Shown here piece after piece: positions 10,231 through 21,255 of a DNA stretch of 64,000 nt. Made by a program: the position numbers and the translations under genes. How positions within the stretch are numbered: the first letter of the stretch is position 1; each line of letters begins with the position of its first letter. The notes under the pieces are model-generated. The model was given only the letters and a program-made list of their open reading frames with translations, was not told the DNA's origin and did no database searches. The stretch is from Streptomyces sp. NRRL S-337 (GTDB lineage Bacteria; Actinomycetota; Actinomycetes; Streptomycetales; Streptomycetaceae). Location of the stretch: the NCBI RefSeq assembly GCF_000720175.1, contig NZ_JOIX01000002.1, positions 328,806-392,805 on the forward strand, read 5' to 3'.

Positions 10231-10779
10231 CTAGCCCTTGTCCACGCGCCGGAGCTCGGCCGCAAGGTGGTGTTGCAGCGACTGACCGACCGCTGCGAGG
10301 TCGTGGGCGAAGGTGAGGGTGTTCGGGTCCGTCAGCTCGTAGCGGCGGCGGGTGGCGGCGACCTCCTTCGCGGTGGGCGCCAGCGCCACCTGATGGGTGC
10401 TCAGTTCCACCGTGCCGTCGCCCGCGCGGCCGACCAGGATCTCCGCGATCCCGGTGGGCTGGGTGATCAACGCCTCCACGCGTCCCTCCGGCTGCAGCCG
10501 CCACCAGCCGCTCTCGCGGGCGGCCGGCCGTAGCGGGGCGTCGTCGGCGTCGACGAGCCAGGCGCGTGCCTCGTAGCGGAGGAAGGGACGCCCGTCGTGG
10601 CTGAAGGTGACCTCCTGCGCGTAGGCGAACTCCTCGGCCAGCGTCGGGTACCCGCCACGCCCCCGGCCGACCCAGGTGCCCAGGAGCCCGGTCAGCGGCG
10701 CGAGCAGTGCGTGGGGCGCGGGTGCTGCGTCCGGCCGGAACGCATCGGGGTACGGGTGCTTCGGGGCGGGGTCGGACAT
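10231..10779 (-). CDS. Nitrobindin-type heme-binding protein (FABP-like)
   Basis: 182 residues from ATG 10779 (AGGAG upstream). The N-terminal signature [15 protein letters not shown] (about residues 33-47) is diagnostic for the bacterial nitrobindin/THAP4-like beta-barrel family, which binds ferric heme and can isomerise peroxynitrite. The barrel continues through [38 protein letters not shown] and EILVG. A His near the C-terminus ([12 protein letters not shown]) matches the expected heme-ligand area. Cytosolic. Confidence 0.9.
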   Translation of the reverse strand: MSDPAPKHPYPDAFRPDAAPAPHALLAPLTGLLGTWVGRGRGGYPTLAEEFAYAQEVTFSHDGRPFLRYEARAWLVDADDAPLRPAARESGWWRLQPEGRVEALITQPTGIAEILVGRAGDGTVELSTHQVALAPTAKEVAATRRRYELTDPNTLTFAHDLAAVGQSLQHHLAAELRRVDKG

Positions 10780-10882
10780 GAGGTGCGCTCCTGAGACGTA
10801 GGGAGGTCGGTGCCGGTGGAAGCCTAGGGCCGGTGAGCCGGACGTGCGCCGGACGTCGAGGGTCGCCCTCGGGTTCGTGTCG

Positions 10883-11677
10883 CTACGGCTCCTCGCCGGG
10901 GATCGAGAGATACACCTCGCGCAGCGTGCTCAGCACCGGGTCCTCAACGGCCAGCGGGGCATCGTCGATCGCCGTCAACGCCCGGACGCCGATGCTGGTG
11001 TTGGTGGCGAATGCCGCCCGCATCCCCTTGGCCCGGTCCAGGGTGAGCGGGGTGATCCGGTGCTCGACCTGTTGTTGCAGGAGCTTCATGGTGATGCCGG
11101 GCAGCACGGGGGCCTGCGGCCACACCACGGTGCCGTCGTCGTCGATGAAGCCGACGTTCCAGGTGGCTCCTTCGCTGACGTATCCGTCGGGTCCGACGAA
11201 CAGCGCGTCGTCGAAGCCGGCGAGCTGTGCCGCGCGGCGGACGTGCAGGGCGCCGAACAGTCCGCAGTGCTTGACCTGGGGGAGGTCGCGCTCGTAAGGG
11301 ACGCTCCTGGCCCGCAGCGGCGGCGGGGGCATCGCCTCGGCCGGGCGTACGGTGACCAGCACCTGGGGCTGATCGGCGGCTGCCGGGTGACCGACGGCCA
11401 CCGCGGGATCGTAGACCGTGACGCGGACCACGCACGGGCCGCGCCGCCCCGCCAGTGCCTGGCGGACGAACTTCCGGACGCGGCCGGTGTCCAGAGCGGC
11501 GCCCCAGACGGTCCCGCAGTCGCGTACGAGGCGGTCCATGTGCAGGGACAGACCACGGACCCGGTGGTCGGCGTCGGCACGCATGGTCGTGAAGTGTCCG
11601 TAGCCCGCCAACGCCAGCGGCAGCAAGTCATCGGTGGTCACGGGCTTTCCGTCGAGGTGCGCCATGCCCCACAGCAT
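10883..11677 (-). CDS. Aminotransferase class IV family protein
   Basis: 264 residues if started at ATG 11677; ATG 11665 (MAHLDGKPV) is equally possible, as neither has a clear ribosome-binding site. Fold type IV PLP enzyme features: [23 protein letters not shown] around the PLP lysine, then [23 protein letters not shown] with the E-G-A-T-x-N phosphate/cofactor segment, and [10 protein letters not shown]. The family includes branched-chain aminotransferases and 4-amino-4-deoxychorismate lyases; nothing here decides between them. Confidence 0.85.
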   Translation of the reverse strand: MLWGMAHLDGKPVTTDDLLPLALAGYGHFTTMRADADHRVRGLSLHMDRLVRDCGTVWGAALDTGRVRKFVRQALAGRRGPCVVRVTVYDPAVAVGHPAAADQPQVLVTVRPAEAMPPPPLRARSVPYERDLPQVKHCGLFGALHVRRAAQLAGFDDALFVGPDGYVSEGATWNVGFIDDDGTVVWPQAPVLPGITMKLLQQQVEHRITPLTLDRAKGMRAAFATNTSIGVRALTAIDDAPLAVEDPVLSTLREVYLSIPGEEP

Positions 11678-11760
11678 GTCAGGACGGCCGCCGCCCCGGG
11701 GTCCCGGAGCGGCGCTACTGACGGGCGCGCACCGCGGGAGGAGGCTTTCGGCCCGCGCGG

Positions 11761-12648
11761 TCAGGCTTCCAGATCGAGCTGATACTGGAGCACCTCGTGC
11801 GTGGGTTCATAACCGAGTTCCTCGTTGATGCGTCTCATGTGCGTGTTGCTGTCGGCGGTGTCGGTCACGAGGCCGCCGAGGCCCGGGTGGTGCCCGTGGG
11901 CATATCTGATCGACTCCGCCTTCATCCATCGGCCGAGGCCGTGTCCGCGGTGCTCGGGCAGTACGCCGGTTCCATAGTGCTGGCCGTCGCCCGCACCGCT
12001 CCCGGGGACGACCAGTTCCGTGAAGCCGGCGATCGAGCCGTCGGACTCGTCGATGGCGGCGACGGTGTGCAGCTGGTCACCGCGCTCAGCGACCGCCCGG
12101 GCCGCGGCTCGGACCCGGTCCACGTCCCAGGTCACGGTGCCGTGGTCGGTGTCGTCCATGGGCATGTCGTCCATGGCGCGGCGCGAGGCCGCGAAGGTCT
12201 GGGCGAGGTCGTCGGGGACGGTCCCCAGCCATGACGCCAGCCGGTAGCCGGGGTGCGGACGGGCGACGGCATCGGCCAGGGCGGCGCTGTCCACGTCGGC
12301 CAGTGACAAGCGGGTGTACCGCAGCGTGAGGACCTTGCGGAAGCCCCGGGCCGACAGGAAGGAGTCACCGGGCGATCCGGCGTCGGCCCGCGCGATGACG
12401 CTGCGTCTGGCGTTGTCCCGAGCGGCTGCCACCGCGACGTCGAGCAGCCGGGAACCGACGTTGTTGCGTCGCTCCACCGGATGGACCTGGACGGCGAGTT
12501 CGGCCAGGTGGTCCTGCCCGGCGGCGGTGAGCAGGCGGAGGAAAGCCGTCCCCACCGGTATGGCGTCGGCGTCGGACGCCAGCCAGGCCAGACGCCGGCT
12601 GTACTGCCCGTCTTCGGGATCGGTCAGGGGAGTGAGGTGAAGCGGCAA
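11761..12648 (-). CDS. Tandem-GNAT acetyltransferase
   Basis: 295 residues from TTG 12648, chosen because GGAG lies 5 nt upstream and the N-terminus then reads MPLHLTPLTDPEDG. Two GNAT modules can be seen: the first with VHPVERRNNVGSRLLDVAV and a weaker acetyl-CoA loop, the second with GTGVLPEHRGHGLGRWMKAE (complete R-G-x-G-L-G loop). This resembles mycothiol-synthase-like double-GNAT proteins in which one module is usually inactive. Longer upstream in-frame sequence is Arg/Pro-rich and unlikely to be coding. Confidence 0.82.
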   Translation of the reverse strand: MPLHLTPLTDPEDGQYSRRLAWLASDADAIPVGTAFLRLLTAAGQDHLAELAVQVHPVERRNNVGSRLLDVAVAAARDNARRSVIARADAGSPGDSFLSARGFRKVLTLRYTRLSLADVDSAALADAVARPHPGYRLASWLGTVPDDLAQTFAASRRAMDDMPMDDTDHGTVTWDVDRVRAAARAVAERGDQLHTVAAIDESDGSIAGFTELVVPGSGAGDGQHYGTGVLPEHRGHGLGRWMKAESIRYAHGHHPGLGGLVTDTADSNTHMRRINEELGYEPTHEVLQYQLDLEA

Positions 12649-12748
12649 GGAGTCTCCGTCGTGAGGAGGTGGGGGCACGTGCGCCCATGGGTGTTCCGGG
12701 CGATTCTCACCGCCCGGAACACCCGTGCGCCACCACAAAAACAGCGGC

Positions 12749-13600
12749 CTACCGGGCGAGTTCGGCCGGCTCGTCCAGCCGCGCCAGCTTCTGCGGATTG
12801 GCCACCGCATGGATCCGGGTGACCCGCCCGTCCTCCACCACGAGGCTCACCGCGGCCAGCCGGCCGTCGATCTCGACCCGGCCCGCGGGTGCGCCGTTGA
12901 GCCACACGGCCGACACCGCACGACCGGGCCGCGCGAGCAGCGTCGCCACCAGCTCGGCCCCGTGGACCGGGGCCGGCGCGGCTGCGGCGAGCCCGCCACC
13001 GTCGGCGATCAGGACCACGTCCGGCGCCATGACCTCCAGCAGCTCCTGGACCCGCCCGGTGCGCAAGGCGGCCAGGAACCGCTCCACCACGGCCTGCTGC
13101 TCCGACCGGCTCACCTGCACCCGCGGCCGCCGGGCCGCCACGTGCTCGCGGGCCCGCCGGGCGATCTGCCGCACGGCGGCCGTGGACTTCCCGACGGCCT
13201 CGGCGATCTCGTCGTACGGCAGGTCGAAGACCTCCCGGAGCACGAACACCGCCCGCTCCGCCGGCCCGAGCGTTTCCAGCACGGTCAGCATCGCGATCGA
13301 GACGCTCTCCGCGAGTTCGACGTCCTCGGCGACATCAGGGCTGGTCAGCAGCGGTTCCGGCAGCCACTCGCCGACGTATTCCTCACGGCGGCGGGACAGC
13401 GTCCGCAGACGGTTGAGCGCCTGGCGGGTGACGACCCGGACGAGGTACCCCCGCGGGTCGTTCACCTGTGACTGGTCGACGTCGGCCCACCGCAGCCAGG
13501 AATCCTGCAGCACGTCCTCCGCATCGGCCGCCGACCCGAGCATCTCGTAGGCGACCGTGAAGAGCAGGGTGCGGTGGGCGACGAACGGGTCCTCGGTCAT
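12749..13600 (-). CDS. ECF41-type RNA polymerase sigma factor with SnoaL-like C-terminal domain
   Basis: 283 residues from ATG 13600. Region 2 (TVAYEMLGSAADAEDVLQDSWLRW) and region 4 (LGPAERAVFVLREVFDLPYDEIAEAVG ... VRQIARRAREH) occupy the first ~165 residues; WLPEPL in the linker is characteristic of ECF41. The C-terminal ~115 residues are a SnoaL/NTF2-like domain with the conserved DGGG (residues ~208-211) and a NPQKL end in place of NPDKL. In ECF41 this domain modulates activity in place of an anti-sigma factor. It overlaps the upstream decarboxylase-like gene by 4 nt (ATGA), the usual ECF41 partner arrangement. Confidence 0.93.
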   Translation of the reverse strand: MTEDPFVAHRTLLFTVAYEMLGSAADAEDVLQDSWLRWADVDQSQVNDPRGYLVRVVTRQALNRLRTLSRRREEYVGEWLPEPLLTSPDVAEDVELAESVSIAMLTVLETLGPAERAVFVLREVFDLPYDEIAEAVGKSTAAVRQIARRAREHVAARRPRVQVSRSEQQAVVERFLAALRTGRVQELLEVMAPDVVLIADGGGLAAAAPAPVHGAELVATLLARPGRAVSAVWLNGAPAGRVEIDGRLAAVSLVVEDGRVTRIHAVANPQKLARLDEPAELAR

Positions 13601-14175
13601 GCCGTCGCTGCGGCGCCGGAGCGCACCGGACGCGTGGCCAGCGGAACCTCGCAGGCCTCGGAGAAGCCCTGCGAGGCCACCCCGTTCGCGATGTTGTTCC
13701 TGGTCGCCATGTTGACGAAGGCGATGTACGCGGTGAGCTCGACCATCGCCGCCGGGCCGAGCCGGTCCAGCAGACCCGCGTACAGCTCATCGGTGACGGT
13801 CGGCGGCGTGCTCGTCATGGCCTCGGCATACTCAAGGACGTCCCGCTCCAGCGGCGTGAACACCTCCGACTCCCGCCAGCGCGGCACCTGGCTCGCCTTG
13901 GTCAGGTCCAGGTTCTGGTTCTGCGCCTGGAAGTAGCCGACATCGAGGCACCAACTGCAGCCGACCTGTGCCGCGACGGCCATGTGCGCGAACGACTTGA
14001 GGCTCTCATCGGCCACATCCCACTCAGCCAGCTTGGCCGAGAACTCCAGGTTGGACGTGGCGACCTTGGGGCTGTGCCACACCACCTCGACGGGCTCGGG
14101 CACGGCACCGAGCTGCTTGATCATGTTCTCGCGGAGCTCGGTGGGAAGCTCCGCCTTCGGAACGCGTGGCGACAT
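13597..14175 (-). CDS. Carboxymuconolactone decarboxylase / AhpD-like protein
   Basis: 192 residues from ATG 14175 (GGGAG upstream). The AhpD-like CxxC site is VGCSWCLDVGYF, preceded by the helix KSFAHMAVAAQ and followed by a histidine-free second helix set (ELTAYIAFVNMATRNNIA). Members are decarboxylases or peroxidase-type disulfide proteins. ECF41 sigma factors typically control a neighbouring gene of this class, and the 4-nt overlap with the sigma gene supports co-expression. Confidence 0.9.
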   Translation of the reverse strand: MSPRVPKAELPTELRENMIKQLGAVPEPVEVVWHSPKVATSNLEFSAKLAEWDVADESLKSFAHMAVAAQVGCSWCLDVGYFQAQNQNLDLTKASQVPRWRESEVFTPLERDVLEYAEAMTSTPPTVTDELYAGLLDRLGPAAMVELTAYIAFVNMATRNNIANGVASQGFSEACEVPLATRPVRSGAAATA

Positions 14176-14526
14176 GGTGTTCTCCCTGTAGGTGTGTATG
14201 TCTGCCGTTACGCCATGAAGACACCGCCGCGTCCTCGGATGTGACAACGGGGGTGGAGCAGTTGATCCGGCTTCCGGTGCGACGGCTGTCTCTCCCCCGC
14301 GCCCAAGCAGTGGGCGCCGTGCGCCCCGAGACCACCATCACGCAACTGCTGAAGCTCGTCGGCGCCATCGCACCGGCCGACGAGCAGGACGCCGACGGCC
14401 CGGCCGAAGCCGGCCGGCCGTGGTGCCGCGGGCCGTGGTGCCGCGGGCCGTGGCCGGCCGGTGGCTCACGGCGTGGTGACCCTGGTGCCCGGTGGCCGGT
14501 GGCCCGCGGCACGGTTCAACTCACCG
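14176..14526. other. Intergenic region with GC-rich duplication
   Basis: No convincing gene. It holds the upstream region of the decarboxylase/ECF41 pair, where an ECF41 promoter would be expected, and a 15-bp tandem duplication near 14418. Reading frames here have no family features. Confidence 0.5.
14418..14453. repeat. 15-bp tandem repeat, 2.4 copies
   Basis: CCGTGGTGCCGCGGG at 14418-14432 and exactly again at 14433-14447, followed by CCGTGG. Non-coding. Confidence 0.85.
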
Positions 14527-14874
14527 TCATTCAGCCGGAATCGACTCCCGCAGGGCCTTGGCGGTAGTGCGGGGGTCGTAACCCTCGGGCACGCCCTCGA
14601 CCAGGATGATGTCGCCCTCGATGTGCCGCGAACGCAGCGGCGCGATCTCCTGGTAGGCGGGCGATTCCCACCAGGCCCGCGCCTCGGCCATGCCGGGAAA
14701 ACTGATCACCACGACGTGCCCGGGCCAGCTGCCCTCCTTCACCTCGTGCTGCGCCGCGTGCACGAGAAAGCGACCGCCGTGCGGTGCGAAGGTCGCGGTG
14801 ATCCGCTCGATGTACTCGGCGATCTCCGCATGCGGAACGGCCTCCTGAAGATGGCCTATGACGTAAGCAGGCAT
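14527..14874 (-). CDS. DUF1330 family protein
   Basis: 115 residues from ATG 14874 (GGGAAGG upstream). A dimeric alpha/beta ferredoxin-like barrel: MPAYVIGHLQEAVPHAEIAEY, HGGRFLVHAAQHEVKEG, GHVVVISFPGMAEARAWWES and YQEIAPLRSRHIEGDIILVEG are all typical of DUF1330. No catalytic residues are established for this family. The gene stands alone. Confidence 0.9.
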   Translation of the reverse strand: MPAYVIGHLQEAVPHAEIAEYIERITATFAPHGGRFLVHAAQHEVKEGSWPGHVVVISFPGMAEARAWWESPAYQEIAPLRSRHIEGDIILVEGVPEGYDPRTTAKALRESIPAE

Positions 14875-15093
14875 GAAAACCTTCCCGTTGGTACGGCTGC
14901 GATGCGTCGCGATCATGACACGCAGCCGGTCGACATCGAAGTCGTTTTCGAGAAGCTGCCCGGCCGGGACGCCCGAGCGCGACGGCCGCGTCGACAACTC
15001 CCCGCCGCGTGGCCACCGTTCGGCAATCGCGGTGCCGGCTGTGGCGTCCGGCGCCCGAACCTACGCCGCCCGCCCCCGCCCGCTACCGGCCGC

Positions 15094-15510
15094 TCACGCC
15101 TGGTGGCAGTCAGGGCACAGGCCGCGGTAGGTCATCTCGACCTCGGAGACGGCGAAGCCGAAGCGTTCGGAGGCGGGCAGGTCGGCCAGGGGGTCGCCGG
15201 CGGGGTGGACGTCCCGGATGGCGCCGCAGTTCGAGCAGACCAAGTGCTGGTGGGGGCGATGGACGTTGGGGTCGTACCGCTTGGCGCGGCCGTCGGTGGC
15301 CACCTCGGCCACCTCGCCGAGCGAGACGAGCTCGCCGAGGGTGTTGTAGACGGTTGCGCGGGAGATCTCCGGCAGCCGGACGGTGGCGCGGGCGAGCACC
15401 TCGTCCGCGGTGAGGTGGACGTGCTCGCCGTCGAGTACCTCGGCGACTACCCGGCGCTGGGCAGTCATCCGCCAGCCTCGTCGGCGGAGCCGGTCCAGCA
15501 GGTCGCTCAT
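15094..15510 (-). CDS. catR: Fur-family regulator (CatR/PerR-like), divergent from katG
   Basis: 138 residues from ATG 15510 (MSDLLDRLRRRGWRMTAQR); a GTG 6 nt upstream is an alternative. Winged helix: ADEVLARATVRLPEISRATVYNTLGELVSLG. Regulatory metal site: HRPHQHLV. Structural zinc site: two CxxC pairs, CSNC and CPDC near the C-terminus. This text closely resembles CatR, the peroxide-sensing repressor of catalase genes in Streptomyces. The gene is divergent from katG, with a palindromic promoter in between, so it probably represses katG and itself until peroxide oxidises it. The symbol is by similarity; FurS/FurA is the alternative. Confidence 0.88.
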   Translation of the reverse strand: MSDLLDRLRRRGWRMTAQRRVVAEVLDGEHVHLTADEVLARATVRLPEISRATVYNTLGELVSLGEVAEVATDGRAKRYDPNVHRPHQHLVCSNCGAIRDVHPAGDPLADLPASERFGFAVSEVEMTYRGLCPDCHQA

Positions 15511-15524
15511 GACCACCAGCCTTA

Positions 15525-15617
15525 CTGTGCGTCTTCCGGACTGTGCGTCTTACGGCCGTGCGTCTTACGGCTGTGCGTCTTACGGCTGTGCGTCTTACGG
15601 CTGTGCGTCTTTACGGG
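15525..15617. repeat. 15-bp tandem array (6 units) between catR and katG
   Basis: CTGTGCGTCTTACGG or one-base variants start at 15525, 15541, 15556, 15571, 15586 and 15601; the units from 15541 are in exact 15-bp phase. A lone degenerate copy (cggtgcgtcttccgg) lies at 15661-15675. The array sits immediately upstream of the catR start. Confidence 0.92.
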
Positions 15618-15706
15618 CTGCCTTTTCGGACAGCGCTCCTCCTGGCGGTACTCCTCCGGACGGTGCGTCTTCCGGCGAATGATTCCGTACGGGTTTGGCT
15701 GTTGTA

Positions 15707-15734
15707 TTGACTTGGACTAGGTCCATCGTAGGAT
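15707..15734 (+). promoter_or_regulatory. katG promoter with embedded palindrome
   Basis: TTGACT (15707-15712) and TAGGAT (15729-15734) with 16-bp spacing form a strong promoter pointing at katG. The spacer holds a perfect inverted repeat TGGAC-TAG-GTCCA (15713-15725), a good operator candidate for the divergent Fur-type regulator. Binding is inferred from position and symmetry. Confidence 0.65.
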
Positions 15735-18514
<2,780 letters not shown>

Positions 18515-18537
18515 TCACGCATCCAATGACCTGAGGT

Positions 18538-18574
18538 GACGTCCGGGTCGGCCCGCGGGGCCGGCCCGGACGTC
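18538..18574 (+). terminator. katG terminator
   Basis: 17-nt arms (18538-18554 and 18558-18574) form a near-perfect stem beginning GACGTCCGGG and ending CCCGGACGTC, 23 nt after the katG stop. Confidence 0.85.
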
Positions 18575-18802
18575 CTGCATTTCGGGGGATGTCGAGGGGT
18601 GGTGACCGAGCGCTGGACACAAGCGTCTTCCGCCGGGCGGAAGCTTCCTGCTCTGTGACGGCTCGGTAAAGGGCGGGATCATGCTGTTCAAAGCGCAACA
18701 TTGACCGCACGTTTATCGGGTCCGACTTGACTCTCCGGTGTCTGTGACGTGGCTCAACGGCGCAGTCGCGTAACCAAACGGCAGTCAAAACCGGGGGGTA
18801 CC

Positions 18803-19939
18803 TTGCAGTTCCGGCACACCGCAATGGCCATCGCTGCCACCGCCGCACTGGGGCTCAGCGCCTTGGCCGGCACGGCGTACGCCAACAACCACTCACCTGC
18901 GTCGCCGGCGACGACGTCGGCCCTCTCCCGAAGCCCGCATTCCGCATCCGGTACGCCGTCCGCCCTGCCGGCCAGTTCCGTCAAGGAGCAGAGCTCGGCG
19001 CCCGGCAGCGCCGAGAAATTCTGGACACCGGAGCGCGTCAAGCGTGCGCTTGCCACCCCGGTGGGCCCCGAGGGGCGCGGCACAACTCCCGTGAGCCGTC
19101 CGGTGAAGCAGTCGAACCTGCCCGACGTCGCCCTCTCCGCGCACGCGGTACCGCCGAAGCGCTCGTCCGCTCCCGCGCCCGGCGAGGCGAGAATCAGCGG
19201 CCCGCAGGGGCGAGAGCTCACGCGTTCGCTGCGCGCGCCCGAACCCAAGAAGTGGCCGTGGGCCGCCACCGGGGTGCTGTTCTTCGAAACGGGCAACGGC
19301 CGGTACGGCCAGTGCACCGCCTCCGTCATCACGCACTCCAACAAGTCCTCACTCTGGACGGCGGCGCATTGCCTCTACGACTGGGGCAAGAAGCGCTGGT
19401 ACAAGAACTTCGCCTTCGCACCCGGATTCGCCAAAACCGCGCCCTACGGCTACTGGGACGTCAAACGCGTCATCGTCCCCTCCGTCTACCTCAGCAAAGG
19501 CGACCTCCGCTACTCCGACATGGGCGGCATAGTCCTCCAGCCCCGCAAGGGCCGCTCCATACAGAACACCGTCGGGGCGTACGGGTATGAGTTCCGGTCC
19601 AACTCCCCCGAGAACGACAACGTCGCCTCCCTGGGATTCCCTGCCGATGGATACCATCGGCCCAATTCCTTCTACTCCGGCGGTGCTTACATGCGGTACT
19701 GCTACGGCAACACCGTCGACGCATCGAACGGAAACCCGCTGGACCAGCGGCTGGAGATGGACTGCGAGATGGGCCACGGGTCCAGCGGAGGGCCCATGGT
19801 CAAGAACCTCACCCACGACGCCCGGATCGTCGGCGTGAACAGTCACCGCAACGGGGACAGTCACGGCAGGTGGGTGGACAACCACCTGTATTCGTCCGAG
19901 CACGGTGCCTACGCCGTGAGCGTGTACAAGTCCCTGTGA
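18803..19939 (+). CDS. Secreted trypsin-like serine endopeptidase
   Basis: 378 residues from TTG 18803, chosen because GGGGGG precedes it by 4 nt and gives a compact signal peptide (MQFRHTAMAIAATAALGLSA, cleavage near AYA-NN). A Ser/Pro-rich propeptide-like segment follows (to ~residue 135). The protease domain has catalytic His in LWTAAHCLYD, probable Asp in YSDMGG and Ser in GHGSSGGPMV. The pattern is that of V8/glutamyl endopeptidase-type trypsin-fold enzymes. Exported, probably activated by pro-region cleavage. A more upstream GTG (18749) would put 18 basic residues before the signal. Confidence 0.9.
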   Translation: MQFRHTAMAIAATAALGLSALAGTAYANNHSPASPATTSALSRSPHSASGTPSALPASSVKEQSSAPGSAEKFWTPERVKRALATPVGPEGRGTTPVSRPVKQSNLPDVALSAHAVPPKRSSAPAPGEARISGPQGRELTRSLRAPEPKKWPWAATGVLFFETGNGRYGQCTASVITHSNKSSLWTAAHCLYDWGKKRWYKNFAFAPGFAKTAPYGYWDVKRVIVPSVYLSKGDLRYSDMGGIVLQPRKGRSIQNTVGAYGYEFRSNSPENDNVASLGFPADGYHRPNSFYSGGAYMRYCYGNTVDASNGNPLDQRLEMDCEMGHGSSGGPMVKNLTHDARIVGVNSHRNGDSHGRWVDNHLYSSEHGAYAVSVYKSL

Positions 19940-19951
19940 ACCGCACGTGAG

Positions 19952-19985
19952 AAGGCCCCGGACGGCTTCGGCCGGCCGGGGCCTT
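19952..19985. terminator. Protease gene terminator
   Basis: Perfect 10-bp stem AAGGCCCCGG (19952-19961) with CCGGGGCCTT (19976-19985), between convergent genes. Confidence 0.85.
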
Positions 19986-19998
19986 GCGCGTGCTCGGG

Positions 19999-20307
19999 CT
20001 AGCGCTTCGGGCAGTCGTAGTCTTCGGGGCCGGCCTTGTGGACAAGGGACTGCGCACCCGCCTCAGCCGCAGAGCCGGCGCCTCGGGGCGGCACTCCCCC
20101 TTCCGGGCAGGGCCACTTCCCCGTCTTCTCATGGTGTTTCAAGGCGTCGTGAAACCGCGCCGCGTCCTGCGACGTCGGCGGCTGCACCTGATGCACCGTC
20201 ACCTCTGGGCCGCTCTCCCCCAGTGTCTGGAAAGCGAACGGCACCGCAGCCACGGCCACCACAACAACCGCTGATGACTGAACACCCCTGATCACTCGGG
20301 CGCGCAT
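19999..20307 (-). CDS. Small secreted or membrane-anchored hypothetical protein
   Basis: 102 residues from ATG 20307, with GGAGGGGG upstream. The N-terminus MRARVIRGVQSSAVVVVAVA is a signal peptide or anchor. The exported part holds SQDAARFHDALKHHEKTGKWPCPEG and a C-terminal EDYDCPKR. The two cysteines could form a disulfide. No known family recognised. Convergent with the protease gene, sharing its terminator. Confidence 0.65.
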   Translation of the reverse strand: MRARVIRGVQSSAVVVVAVAAVPFAFQTLGESGPEVTVHQVQPPTSQDAARFHDALKHHEKTGKWPCPEGGVPPRGAGSAAEAGAQSLVHKAGPEDYDCPKR

Positions 20308-20461
20308 CACACTGCCCCCTCCTCGCATGGCGCACCGCCTGCCGGTCACCTCTGCCGCCCTCCATCGTGCCGTCAGCCGCCACACACGTCGACCCCTTCG
20401 AGCCGACCCGCCGGGACGTACACCGCGGGATGCGGTGGGCGCCCCGGCGTCGGCACCCCGG

Positions 20462-20757
20462 TCACCCTCGCTTCGAAGGCAACGGCGGCAGTTCCTGGTG
20501 CTGCACGGTGACGGCGCCCTTGATGACCGGCGCGAAGGGAGCGGGGGCCATGCAGGTGCCGATGGGGGACTCCAGGTCCTTCTTGTCCTTGGCGCGGGAT
20601 TCGAAGTTCACGATGTCCCAGCCGAAGCCGAGGCGGTCCGGTCCGGCGCCGCGCCCCTGCTGGATGCTGAGACCGATCCGCTTGCCTTTCGTCCCGACGT
20701 TCGACTCCTCCACGACCGCGGTGAGCGTCGCCGTGCCGCCCCCGGTGACCAGGCAGT
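20462..20757 (-). pseudogene. 3' remnant of a secreted-protein gene
   Basis: About 98 codons of good minus-strand coding sequence end at a TGA (20462-20464): NCLVTGGGTATLTAVVEESN, then IGLSIQQGRGAGPDRLGFGW and SPIGTCMAPAPFAPVIKGA. Cys pair and beta-strand pattern suggest the C-terminal domain of an exported protein. It breaks off at about 20757, where plus-strand response-regulator sequence begins, so the 5' part is lost. No start codon or ribosome-binding site precedes the remnant. Confidence 0.65.
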
Positions 20758-21250
20758 TTGCATGCCGATGCTCGACGGCCTGGAGGTAACCCGCCGCCTG
20801 ACCGGCCCGGCCACGCCCGACCCGCCCCGCGTCCTGGTGGTCACCACTTTCGACCACGACGACTACGTCCGTACGGCGCTGCGCGACGGCGCCTGCGGCT
20901 TCCTCCTCAAACGCTCGGGCCCCGGCCTGCTGATCGAGGGCGTACGGGCCGCCATGGCCAGTGCCCTCCTCATCAACCCCCAACTCACCGTCCGCCCCCT
21001 GAAGTCCCTGGCCGCTTCCGCCCCTCCCCCGGCGCGCGAGCCCACGCCCCTCACCTCGCGCGAGGCGGAGATCGCCCGTCTTGTGGCGGAGGGGCTGACG
21101 AACGCCGAGATCGCCGCGCGTCTCTTCATCTCCGCGGGCACGGCCAAGACGCATATCGCCAATATCCAGGCGAAGTTGAAGGTACGGAACCGCGTGGGCA
21201 TCGCGGCCTGGTGCTGGGAGACGCGCAACGCCCCGTACGCCGGTCCGTAG
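20758..21250 (+). pseudogene. 5'-truncated NarL/LuxR-family response regulator
   Basis: The sequence resumes inside a receiver domain at MPMLDGLEVTRRL, just after where the phosphoacceptor Asp should be, continues through VLVVTTFDHDDYVRTALRDG and LLKRS, and has a complete LuxR helix-turn-helix (LTSREAEIARLVAEGLTNAE ... GTAKTHIANIQAKL). The first ~55 residues, including the acidic pocket and phospho-Asp, are missing, and no histidine kinase lies nearby. An in-frame ATG at 20762 could still yield a DNA-binding fragment. Best read as the product of a deletion that joined it to the neighbouring remnant. Confidence 0.75.
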
Positions 21251-21255
21251 GGCCG

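Noticed and set aside
14166..14567. 133-codon plus-strand frame over the decarboxylase/DUF1330 gap
   Set aside because: Includes the 15-bp duplication and shadow sequence; no family likeness.
15525..15675. Array near catR as a CRISPR
   Set aside because: Units are contiguous with no spacers; no cas genes in the window. The same applies to the arrays at 47.7, 48.4 and 55.7 kb.
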